64,000 nucleotides of DNA from Closterium sp. Naga37s-1 (taxonomy: Eukaryota > Streptophyta > Zygnematophyceae > Desmidiales > Closteriaceae). The notes below the pieces were generated by a model. It ran no database searches. It saw only the letters and a list, made by a program, of their open reading frames with translations, and was not told the DNA's origin. Location of the stretch: the NCBI GenBank assembly GCA_947471745.1, contig CANJKZ010000010.1, positions 529,501 to 593,500 on the forward strand. Reading direction: 5' to 3'. Every line of letters starts with the position of its first letter. Position 1 is the stretch's first letter. Shown piece by piece: positions 47,780-57,120 of this stretch. The position numbers and the translations under genes are program-made.

Positions 47780-50030
47780 TCAAGCGGAAACCACGGGCGA
47801 GGGGGGCGGATTCAGCCTGACAGCTCCGCTCGGCGTGTATGTAGCAGCTCGTGAAGAAACAACCGTGACACTCACTAACGCAACGCGAGGGGTGTGATGA
47901 AACGTAGTCGCAGCTGCTGCCACTAAACATCGAACCATTCGATGATAAAGTGGCGGAACGCGGAGGCGGAAGGAAGAGAAAGGGCGGAGCGCGATGCACC
48001 ATAGCCAACGCACGCGCAATGCATGCAAACCACCATCCATCCCGCCTGGCCAATGCATGCACATCCGCCCTCAGTTCTGCCCCACTGTTCATCATCACAC
48101 AAGACGCGTTCAGTTTCTTGGGTGCCTTGCGAATTCCGTACAGTTAAACATGCCAGCCTGTCGAAAGGGAAGCACTGCCAATGCCGAGCCGAGGCATGGC
48201 GGCACTGTTCTTGTCTGGATGGGTGGGAATGTACACGTCGCAGCTGCAACCGGGTGGCACCTTTTTTTCGTCAGCTAACAGTCCAACCAGAGCACTGTAT
48301 CTCCGCAGATTGAGGTGGAGGGTTTCGGTCGGCCCACCCCTCCACTGGGCTTCTAGAGAAAATACCTCACGTGTCAGCCGTTTCATCCGTTCCCCTACGT
48401 TTCCTTCCCTGCCCGACCCGGATGTTCAGATTCGACAAATCTCTTGACATGATCGCCTTGACGTTTGTGGACGACGGTCACTTCGGGCACGCAATGAAAC
48501 TCTACCACCCTCATCGCAGGCTGGAAACCGGCGGGACTGCATTGCATACGCTTTGCAGGCGGCGCCGCCAGTTTCGATAATTAGGGCAGCTGAAAAATAT
48601 GGCCATGTAGTAAACACTAGTTTAACTCTACCGTACTCTCCCCACAGGCCGTCCTACGCATGACTGGATTCGTGTCGCTTCATCCCACAAGCACCAACAA
48701 TACTGTACTGTACATCTAATAGGATCCATATGTTCGACTGCTGCTGTTCTAACGTCTTTAGAACGCAACGATGCGACGAATGGCTCTGCTGCCGCCAGCT
48801 GGAATGGCTGAATTGGGTGTCGTGATTTGCTGAAATGAAATGGTAAGGTGTTCTCAACAGTAGGGCTTCCAGCTGGCAGCGAAATGTATTTGAAGGGTGT
48901 GTAGCAAGTTGCCTACGACCACAATGTTGGTTCGGGTTCCCAAAAGTTTATTCCAATCTTCAGTACAAGCGGTTGAGAACGATCATGTGCAATCCATCCT
49001 TTTGTTACGTCGCCACTCAGAACCGCTAGTCACCAGTCTGAACATTTAAGCATGACTTCTGGGAACCGTTCTAGGCGACAAATTGAACCAGCAACTAATT
49101 TTTTGTGCTGCTGACTTGGGTGACTTCTACTCACGGAACGGAAGGGAGCAACGATGGCGGAAGCGACGGCAGTGGATGAAAGACGCGAGCTGCAGGGGAG
49201 GGGAGGGGATTGGTGGGTGGGTTGCTGCTGAAAGGGATGCACTGTCTGTGGGACAATCAAGTGTTTCATTTTCAATTCCCTGAACAGAGAAAAAGTTCAG
49301 TTCTTTCTGAAGCTGGTGGGCATGTGCTGTGGAGGCTGAAGGGTCCGTCACTCGTTCACTGCTGCTGTGTTTTAACCAAGAGAGGTTCGACTGCGGTTCT
49401 GGCAGGAAACTTTGCTGTTCAAATCTTGGCAAAGTTCCTCCAAAATTGCATGATTATCACCGCCGACAGTGGTCGCTCTCCATGACAGCACGAAAACTTT
49501 CACAGAAGTGTCTTTTGCGGTTAGGGTTACCACCACTCTCTTGATCTGGAACTTGCAAACCAGGCCAGGCCAACCATGGTTGGCCTTGTTCCGTAGAAGA
49601 CTCGAACAGAGGCTGGTGTATTCGAGCCAGGGATTACACCGAGACTAGCCTCCCCCAACCACATCTGTCACGCTTGGATTTGAGCGAGTTGCTTGACCGT
49701 GTCGCAGAAGCATTCAATTTGATTCAGAGCGTTTCACTCTCATTTCAGAGCGGTTGGAGAGGGTTTTCTTGCCACTAACCTCCCGAGTCACGAACCAGAA
49801 ATTTATTGCCTCGTTCCCTTCATCCCTCAACCACGAAGCAGCTTTGCCATACCTGACCTGTCAAAAGCGCGGCAATACCTCTCGAAGCAATGAAACCCGC
49901 GTTATGGCCAAATGTACTTGTCTTCGTTACTGGATTCTTCGTCTCACGACGAAGTTTTGTGAATGTGTATAATTCATAACGAAATGATTTGCAAAAATCT
50001 CACTCTTATCGTCCTTGAGTTTTCCTGCCA
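47780..50030. other. Intergenic, no gene recognised
   Basis: 5' flank of MYB-B on the left and GGCT promoter on the right. Only short frames without motifs. A perfect 20-bp palindrome AGGCCAACCATGGTTGGCCT lies at 49567-49586. Confidence 0.6.
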
Positions 50031-50439
50031 CTTTTCGTTATTTGCTCGCTTCTCGTTCGCGGTTCGATCATGGTAGTCCTAACCGCAGCCACGCTCATCC
50101 CATCCCCGTTAGTAGCTACGCATTCCAGCTCCTTTCCATTATGTGATTTCCGGATAACATGGCCGCCGCATTCAACGGCGTCGACAACCCTTCGCAGATT
50201 GCGCCCGCAATCAGCCAATCCCGTTCGGTCACGAACACCGCAGACGCGCGTACAATTCGCAAATCCCGCGCAAAGTCCTTACCGGTGCGCAACATGTTCC
50301 GCAGACGGCGGGGAGAAAGGAGCGGAGGCGGCAAAAGCGGCGGCACTAAGAAGCGGGGGAGGGAAGGGGAAGGGTAGGGGGAGAACGAGAGCCTTCCGCG
50401 AGTAGTCATACTAGTAATACTACAGAGGTCGATTGGACC

Positions 50440-52459
50440 ATGGGACGGAAGCTTCCGCGAAAGGGGTCGAACGAGCTGACCGATTCGCTGCTCCTGACCG
50501 CGTGGCTGGCGACTATAGCTCCCGCTACAACCGACCGGCCTTCTATCTTATCCGATCCTTCGTTACTGTCACCCCACGCTACAGTCAACTACTTCGCGTT
50601 CGGATCGAATCTCAACCTGGATCTGCTACAGCGGCGGTCAACGGGAGTCAACGCACCTGTAGCCGAGATTCTGGGCTCGGCTGTAGCAAAGGATCCGGTT
50701 GTAGCAGAGCCGGCGGTGGTATACCACCATCGCCTGGCGTTCAACATCCGCGTGCTGCCGCCGTTTGAACCGGCTGTAGCGGCAATTGAGCCTGTCGCAA
50801 GGTCAAGACCGGCTGTAGCGGCAAATAGGCGGGATAGAGTCGCGGGGATCAGACCAGCTGTAACGGGAAGTGAAACGGCTGTAGCGCAAAACAGGGCGGC
50901 TGTAGCTGAGGCCGGTTCTGCTGTAGCGCGAAACGGGGCGGCTGTAGCGGGAATGGGCAGCGAGGGAAGTCCGAGTGTGCATGGGCTGGTGGTCCAGATG
51001 CGACGAATCGACTACGAACGGCTCATGTGGTGAGTGTCTAGTCTCCTCCTTCCACTTCCTCTTTCTCTCCCTCCCCCTCTCCTTCTCCCTCTTCCTCTCC
51101 TCCCCCTCGCGTGTGCATGGGCTGGTGGTGCAGATGCGACGAATCGACTACGAACGGCTTATGTGGTGAGTTGACGTGTCGTTTACTCCCTCTTCCTCTT
51201 CCCCACCCTCTTCCTCTTCCCCACCCTCTTCCTCTTCCCCACCCTCTTCCTCTTCCCCACCATCTTCCTATTCCGTGAGTTGACGTGTGGTGAGTTGACG
51301 TGTGGTGAGTTGACGTGTGGTGAGTTGACGCATGCGGTCTCTTTACAAGCTCTTGTTTCTGACTCCCTATCTCCTTTCCTTCCTGTCAGGTCAAAAGTAA
51401 ATTCTCGGTCGGAACTTGCGCATGCAAGCTCACAGTCAGACACACACCCACTCCCCTTCCACGGATTTCCGTCCCTCACTCCCTCTCTTACGCCTGATTT
51501 CCCCCCTTCCTGTCAGGTCAGAAGGCATTTCTCGCAACGAGCAGCGACCCTATATAGAGCACCTCGTTACAGCACACACTTACTCCGGCAGCAATGTACA
51601 GGTAATTGTACAATGGCCTTGATCACTGGCACCGCTGAATTTAAACTTCAAATATTTATTTTCTACTTTTTTTCTCCCCTGAATAAAGGAAAGGGTCAAA
51701 ATAATCTTGTTTCGATTTCCATGCAATCTAGGCATGTTAGGGCAAGGAAAAACGCAAAATGGTTTAGTTTCTCACTCTCCTTTTCGAACCCAAGCCCTTA
51801 TTTTTCGTACCAACCCCAACAGCCCCTCGTTCCTCCCCCCTCACAAGGAGCCGCCCCCCTCTGCTTGCTACCGTGGGTTGTTTCTCTAAGGAGCAACCTT
51901 CTCCCCCTTCCCCGCTCTCTCCCTTCGCCCCGACACCCCAATACCAGGCCCTTACCCTCCGAGCCAACCCCAAGAGCCCGTCGTTCCTCCCCCCTCGCAA
52001 GGAGCTGCCCCCCTCTGCTCGCTACCGCGGGTTGCTGCTTAAAGGAGCAAGGAAGGTGTCCTAATCTCTCCCAACCGCCCCCCACCCCCCCAAAACCCCT
52101 CTTTGCACCAGGCATTAACCCTACGCACCAACCCCAAGAGCCCCTCGTTCCTCCCCCCTCACAAGGAGCTGACCCGCTCTGCTCGCTACCGCGGGTTGCT
52201 GCTTAAAGGCGCAACCTTCCTCCCCTTCCCCGCTCTCTCTCCCTTCGCCCCGACGCCCCAATACCAGGCCCTAACCCTCAGAGCCAATCCCAAGAGCCCT
52301 TCGTTCCTCCCGCCTCGCAAGGAGCTGCCCCCCTCTGCTCGCTACCGCGGGTTGTTGCTTAAAGGCGCGAGGAAAGCTGGCCTGCGGCAAGAGTATGTGG
52401 AGGAAATGAGGAGAATCATGGATGGGAAGAGTCTGGATGGGTGGTGGCACTGGTGGTGA
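50440..52459 (+). CDS. Gamma-glutamylcyclotransferase-like (GGCT/AIG2-fold) protein, 3 exons
   Basis: Exons 50440-51029, 51517-51601 and 52268-52459 join in frame to 288 residues. The core begins near residue 48 with NYFAFGSNLNLDLLQRR, the YGSN-type glycine loop of the GGCT fold. It continues with RLAFNIRVLPPFEPA, SVHGLVVQMRRIDYERLMW and SEG (position of the catalytic Glu), then a YIEHLVTAHTYSG strand and ALTLRANP..PSARYRGLLL with the terminal GLRQEYVEEMRRI helix. Family members act on gamma-glutamyl dipeptides or gamma-glutamylamines; the substrate here is unknown. Between the core halves an Ala/Val-rich insert of about 70 residues is coded by repeated CTGTAGC units. The first ~45 residues (MGRKLPRKGSNELTD..) are also found at the truncated duplicate 43863. 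Confidence 0.8.
50505..50960 (+). repeat. CTGTAGC-rich coding repeat in GGCT exon 1
   Basis: About thirteen CTGTAGC, GCTACAG or one-mismatch units, coding the AVAxx insert. The frame survives although spacing is irregular. Confidence 0.7.
51110..51167 (+). repeat. Donor-side decoy of GGCT exon 1
   Basis: Copy coding VHGLVVQMRRIDYERLMW plus donor, downstream of the intact exon end at 51029. A short acceptor-side decoy of exon 2 (CAGGTCAAAAG, about 51385-51400) follows, preceded by GTGAGTTGACGTGTG repeats (51265-51330). Confidence 0.88.
51785..52215 (+). repeat. Acceptor-side decoys of GGCT exon 3
   Basis: Three copies (about 51785-51893, 51945-52045, 52112-52212) coding ALTLRANPKSPSFLPPRKEL and PPSARYRGLLLKGA or a decayed form, each after CCAG, upstream of the intact exon at 52268. 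Confidence 0.9.
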
Positions 52460-52489
52460 TAAGGTGTTGGTAATCACATGGTAACGTAT

Positions 52490-53170
52490 CAAGCAGAGTG
52501 GGGTTGGGTTGCGGCGAGAGTATGTGGAGGAGATGAGGAGAATCATGGATGGGAAAACTTTGGATGGGTGGTGGCACTGGTGGTGATGCTGGTGGTGATG
52601 GTGGTAGTGATATGGTCACCAGAAGCTTATTCCCGTCTCCCTACCACGGAGCAAGGAGAGCGGGGTTGAGGCGAGAATATGTGGAGGAAATGAGGAGAAT
52701 CATGGATGGGAATTCCCTGGATGGGTGGTGGCAGTGGTGGTGATGGGGTGGTGCTGCTGATGCTGCTGCTAGTGACAGTGATGGTGGTGGTGAAGGAGCA
52801 AGGAGAGCGGGGCTGCAGCGCGAGTATGGGGAGGAAATGAGGAGACTCGTGGATGGGAATTCCCTGGATGGGTGGTGGCAGTGGTGGTGATGGGGTGGTG
52901 GTCGGAATAGCATGGTAACAGAGCAAGGAGAGCGGGGTTGCGGCGAGAGTATGGGGAGGAAATTAGGCGAATCATGGATGGGAAGAGTCTGGATGGGTGG
53001 TGGCAGTGGTGGTGATGGTGGTGGTGGTGCTGCTGCTGCTGCTGCTCGTGACAGTGATTGTGGCGGTGAAGGAGCAAGGAGAGCGGGGCTGCAGCGCGAG
53101 TATGGGGAGGAAATGAGGAGAATCATGGAGGGGAAAACCTTGGATGGATGGTGGCACTGGTGGTGGTGAT
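52490..53170 (+). repeat. Stop-side decoys of GGCT exon 3
   Basis: Five copies (about 52505-52585, 52663-52745, 52808-52890, 52935-53020, 53090-53170) of the terminal part coding LRQEYVEEMRRIMDGKSLDG and WWHWW-stop. Gaps are GGTGGT/CTG runs. They follow the functional stop at 52457-52459. Confidence 0.92.
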
Positions 53171-53434
53171 TATATTGAGTTGGTGTCGCTGCTGGTGCTA
53201 CCCTGCCAATAAATTCCTCGTACCGTAAATTGTTCTTTAGTGTACTCAACACCAGCTGTATATACGGGCAGTTATTTTCTTAAGCATGGAATATACATGA
53301 TGAACCTATCATTACTGATGGTAGTGTAGATGCAGTAGCATTGGCTTACAATACCAGTATGTGTCCAGCCAGCACAGCTGCACAAGTGGAGTCAATTGTC
53401 AAACACTCCTACCCCTACTTACCATAGCTCCATT

Positions 53435-53439
53435 GTTCA
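53435..53439. repeat. Left target-site duplication GTTCA
   Basis: Five-base duplicate directly before the 5' LTR; matches 60339-60343. Confidence 0.95.
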
Positions 53440-53880
53440 TGTTACGAATAGTGGTTAGTGAAAACACTATTGATCACTCCTCACCGTAGCAAAGCCGAAG
53501 CACGCAGTATCGAGAGTGAAGACGAAAGGACAGAAGTAATGCGAAGGGACAGACGGTTACGAGGTGCATCTGGACCGTCGGGCAGACAGCATCAGGCAGC
53601 CGCAGTGGCGAGGATTCTGCCCGAACAGTTCCGTAACCACCCGGAATCGCACGGTTGGTTTTCGCTGTAATAAGGGAATGTACCCCTTAGAGTACATGGC
53701 TAGCTAGGTCGTTTCGTATCCCCCTGTACTCTTATTTATATTCCGTGTACTGCATGTTTTTATTATCTCAAGCATTTACATTCACTCTGCTATTGAGGTC
53801 AAGGGCCCACCACCACTAGATTAGAAGTGTGTGAACCTTCCTGAGGTGATCCTGGTTACGATCAACTTCTGATCGCAGCA
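53440..53880 (+). repeat. 5' LTR of copia element
   Basis: Begins TGTTACGAATAG, ends TGATCGCAGCA. An internal TTATTTATATTCC near 53733 could be the TATA region. Confidence 0.96.
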
Positions 53881-53892
53881 TGGTATGAGAGC
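53881..53892 (+). promoter_or_regulatory. Primer-binding site
   Basis: TGGTATGAGAGC directly follows the LTR. It matches the usual copia TGGTATCAGAGC (complement of initiator Met-tRNA 3' end) with one change. Confidence 0.85.
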
Positions 53893-53973
53893 GACTCAGG
53901 AATCCTTCGCACCGCCACCTCCGAAATCTGCGACATTCGGAAAGTGGCGTCCGGCACACGATCACGTGTAAGA

Positions 53974-56900
53974 ATGGCCGGAGGATCTGGAGGTCAGACG
54001 AATCTGACGGCTGAAGCGCAGCCCAACCCGGCTGCGACAAGCGAGGAAACGTCGACGATCCCTTCCGTCGTCCTCGCACAACTGCTTCAGCGACTCACGA
54101 GCCTGGAGCAAGGACTCCAGACATTGCGGAATGGCGATGCGGGAACTTCTTCCCAACCCCCTCAACCGGCTTCAAACGGCCAGAACTCCGCCCCGCAAGG
54201 CTTCTCTCTTGACACAAATGGCTCAACACCCAAGACTCCCTGTCCCAGCGATGAAGCAATTCTCTCTGCGCAATCACGATTTTTGAGCATATCAAAATTA
54301 AAGACAAGTGTGTGTTTTGACGGCAGAGACTTTTACACCTGGAGCTTCGAGCTGGAACTGCTGCTGCAAAACGCGCAGATTTATCATTACTTCGACGGGA
54401 GCTACTCGGGACCCACGGAGGACACTGACGACACCAAAACCAAGTACTACAACGAGTCACTGATGGCGTATGGGGTTCTTCTGCGGAACATGTCGCCGAC
54501 GGAGCAGTTGAGCATTCGCTCATACAAGACCTCCCCTGCTCCAGCCCTCAACGCCTGGCGCCACCTGAACGGTGTGTACCAACCCAAGGACTCAGTGTCG
54601 TCGAGCCGCCTGCTCCAGCAGCTACTGGAGACCAAGATGGCAACAGGAGAGAAGGCCAACAGCTATCTGAATCGCTGTCGGAGCTTACGCGATCAAATCG
54701 CGAAATTGGGGAGCACGATTTCTGAAGAGATCTTCGTCAACATCGTGCTCCAAGGGCTAGGCCCAGAGTGGCGGCCCTGCAAGGCGCTACTCCGACAGCA
54801 GGGGGTCATCTCGGAGGCCGCCCTTTGCGCCGCCCTTCTCGTCGAACAAAGGGACATGGACCAGCAGCGACCAGCGCCGCGACGAGATAGGGAGCGCCTC
54901 GCATTCTTCACCGACAACACAGAAGAGCGACGGCCGCGGCGCCTCTACTGCAAGATCTGCAGAAATTTCGGGCACTTGGCGGATCGGTGCAAGCATCGAT
55001 CTCGCCCTCGCCAGACCAATCCGAGCAACTGGTCCGGCCGACAAGACGTAAGGAATGATACGCGTCCCGCCCCGGGGTACCAACCCCCATCGCGCAACCT
55101 GAACTCAAACGTTCAGCAGCAGCAGCAGCCATCACAGGCCGCCACCATCCGTAACGTCATGGGGAACATGACCATGACGAGTGGTTCTCGTCGCCCGCGC
55201 GCACGCTCACTCTCACCTGAGCCTGCGCCCGACCCAATCGAAGCGTCCTCGAACAACAATCCGTTCAGCACGCATCACGACTACAGCGACGACAACACCC
55301 AGGACTGGAATTTGCCAGTCCCGCTGCTTGAGAGCCCTCCGCACGTACCTGATATGCGGCCGGCACCAATTGATTGGATCGCGCACGAACAATTTCTGAA
55401 GGTCGACACTCCGCACATCGTCACTCCGCGACTGGCGCTGCTCGCGCGAAACGACAACACGCGCTACAATAAGTGGTACCTGGACAGCTGCTGTGGGCAG
55501 CACATGGTGGGCTCCGAGCGTTACATATCCAACGCCGTTTCCACCCCTGTCGTCACCTATGTCACAGTGGCGAACAACACACGGCTGCGCGCAAGCGCGC
55601 AAGGCATCGTGGTGCTCAAGGCACGAGGGAGCCGAACGCACATCACACTTAACGACGTGCTGATTGTGCAGAACCTTCGTTTTAATCTCCTCTCGGCGGC
55701 ACAACTCCTGGATTGCGGAGTCATCCTCAGCACCGACCCCGAGACACGCGACACCCTGCTCCACTTCACGATGCCGAACAAGACGCGCAAGCAGATCGGA
55801 CGGGCGCACGCCGAGAACGGCGTATACGTTCTCGATTTCGACATTCCCGACTGCAGCGGCGACTCGCAGGAGTTGATTGACCTCGTTCCCCTGCGCTTCG
55901 AGCACATCCATCGCCGCGATTGGAAGCACCCTGACGGGCGCCCCTGGGTGCCACACCACCCACATCCGCGCGAGCTGGCGCTGCACGACCCCGATCCCGA
56001 CGGCGTCTGCAGGGATTGCCACACACCGACGACCTCGACGAGCGCGATCGCCGGCCGTGGCCTTGCCGCCATTCGCGAAGCTGAGCGCGACGCACCACCT
56101 GAGGAAGGCCTCTCCCAACTCGAGCTGGAAACAGCCACACGGGTCGTCTTCGGCACACCGGAACACCCTCTCCCTGGACCCGCATCCCAGCATCTCCAAG
56201 GAATGCTCCGCGGCGTCGGCGTCGGTACCTTCGACGCACATGGGAACCCTCGGCCCTACACCGAGAAGAAGGCAGCAGAAATATACGCTCACCGACGCGA
56301 TCCGAAGAAACGACTCTCGCCTACGGAGGAAGAGGCGTTGGCGCAACAAGAAGCCGAAGAGCTTCGGCAGAAGAGCCTCGCCGAGGCACGCGGAACGCTC
56401 GCCTGGGAAAAGGACGAGGAAAGTGCCTCCAATCAAGGGGGGTGGGGAAGCGCCAGCGGTTGGGGATCGAGCGACACAAGCGGCTGGGGTGCTGCAACAA
56501 GCGGCTGGGGCAACGCAACCGGCGGATGGGGCGTAGCAACAAACGAAAATGCCGGCGGATGGGGCGCCGCACAAGGCGGCGAAACGAGCGGCTGGGGAGC
56601 TTTCCGCGAGGAACAAAGGGGGGAAGAGGAAGAAGAACCTGCGCAAGTTGAGGTTGAACCTCCTATTGTCCCTCTCGGACGCCCTCCGCGCCGCCTTGCA
56701 TTAGGACCTCCGCCACCAGACATCCCCTCAGGCAGTGACCCCTGGGACACCATCGACTGGGGTAGTGAACCACTCACCCCGCGACGCACCGTCTACGGAC
56801 CTGCCCCTGAACCGCGCGAACCGACCTACATCCCTGGCACGATCTCCGGAACCAACATCCCTTACTCCATCATCCGCGACAGAGAGTTTCTCGCCCTCAT

Positions 56901-57120
56901 GCTAACGACGGCGAACGAGGAAGAAGAAGAAAATGAGGAAGCAGCTCCCACACCTGCATCGGCACCTGACGAAGACCCCGCAGCTGCACTTGCGCGCTAC
57001 ATGCGCACCTCCGGATTCCGCGCCGACGATGCCATCTGGCATCAGCGCTTAGGTCACCCTTCGCGCACGACTCTGTATCGAAGCCGGCGTCTTCGCACCT
57101 GGCGCGCTGCTGCGCCCTGA
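53974..57120 (+). CDS. Copia gag-protease-(pre-integrase) polyprotein, first frame
   Basis: 1,048 residues from the first ATG at 53974; the open frame extends upstream to a GTG at 53944. Gag shows the copia capsid-type block (FDGRDFYTWSFELELLL..). A CCHC zinc knuckle, CKICRNFGHLADRC, lies at residues 326-339. The protease motif is LDSCCGQHM near residue 504, with Cys where the usual motif has Gly (DSG). The pre-integrase start (NGVYVLDF) is separated from WHQRLGHPS by about 390 residues, far more than normal. This insert holds seven GWG repeats (residues 833-886) and acidic stretches. The frame ends at TGA 57118, within the integrase zinc region. Confidence 0.92.
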   Translation: MAGGSGGQTNLTAEAQPNPAATSEETSTIPSVVLAQLLQRLTSLEQGLQTLRNGDAGTSSQPPQPASNGQNSAPQGFSLDTNGSTPKTPCPSDEAILSAQSRFLSISKLKTSVCFDGRDFYTWSFELELLLQNAQIYHYFDGSYSGPTEDTDDTKTKYYNESLMAYGVLLRNMSPTEQLSIRSYKTSPAPALNAWRHLNGVYQPKDSVSSSRLLQQLLETKMATGEKANSYLNRCRSLRDQIAKLGSTISEEIFVNIVLQGLGPEWRPCKALLRQQGVISEAALCAALLVEQRDMDQQRPAPRRDRERLAFFTDNTEERRPRRLYCKICRNFGHLADRCKHRSRPRQTNPSNWSGRQDVRNDTRPAPGYQPPSRNLNSNVQQQQQPSQAATIRNVMGNMTMTSGSRRPRARSLSPEPAPDPIEASSNNNPFSTHHDYSDDNTQDWNLPVPLLESPPHVPDMRPAPIDWIAHEQFLKVDTPHIVTPRLALLARNDNTRYNKWYLDSCCGQHMVGSERYISNAVSTPVVTYVTVANNTRLRASAQGIVVLKARGSRTHITLNDVLIVQNLRFNLLSAAQLLDCGVILSTDPETRDTLLHFTMPNKTRKQIGRAHAENGVYVLDFDIPDCSGDSQELIDLVPLRFEHIHRRDWKHPDGRPWVPHHPHPRELALHDPDPDGVCRDCHTPTTSTSAIAGRGLAAIREAERDAPPEEGLSQLELETATRVVFGTPEHPLPGPASQHLQGMLRGVGVGTFDAHGNPRPYTEKKAAEIYAHRRDPKKRLSPTEEEALAQQEAEELRQKSLAEARGTLAWEKDEESASNQGGWGSASGWGSSDTSGWGAATSGWGNATGGWGVATNENAGGWGAAQGGETSGWGAFREEQRGEEEEEPAQVEVEPPIVPLGRPPRRLALGPPPPDIPSGSDPWDTIDWGSEPLTPRRTVYGPAPEPREPTYIPGTISGTNIPYSIIRDREFLALMLTTANEEEEENEEAAPTPASAPDEDPAAALARYMRTSGFRADDAIWHQRLGHPSRTTLYRSRRLRTWRAAAP
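56437..56601 (+). other. WG/GW-repeat (Argonaute-hook-like) segment
   Basis: Seven (G/S)GWG motifs spaced 6-12 residues apart, with Ser/Thr/Ala/Asn linkers, Glu-rich flanks and a further DWGSE downstream. This composition matches Argonaute-binding platforms such as those of NRPE1 and SPT5L. Function in the element is inferred only. Confidence 0.7.

Noticed and set aside
55213..56646. 477-residue minus-strand open frame
   Set aside because: Antisense shadow of the GC-rich copia gag-pro frame; no motif.
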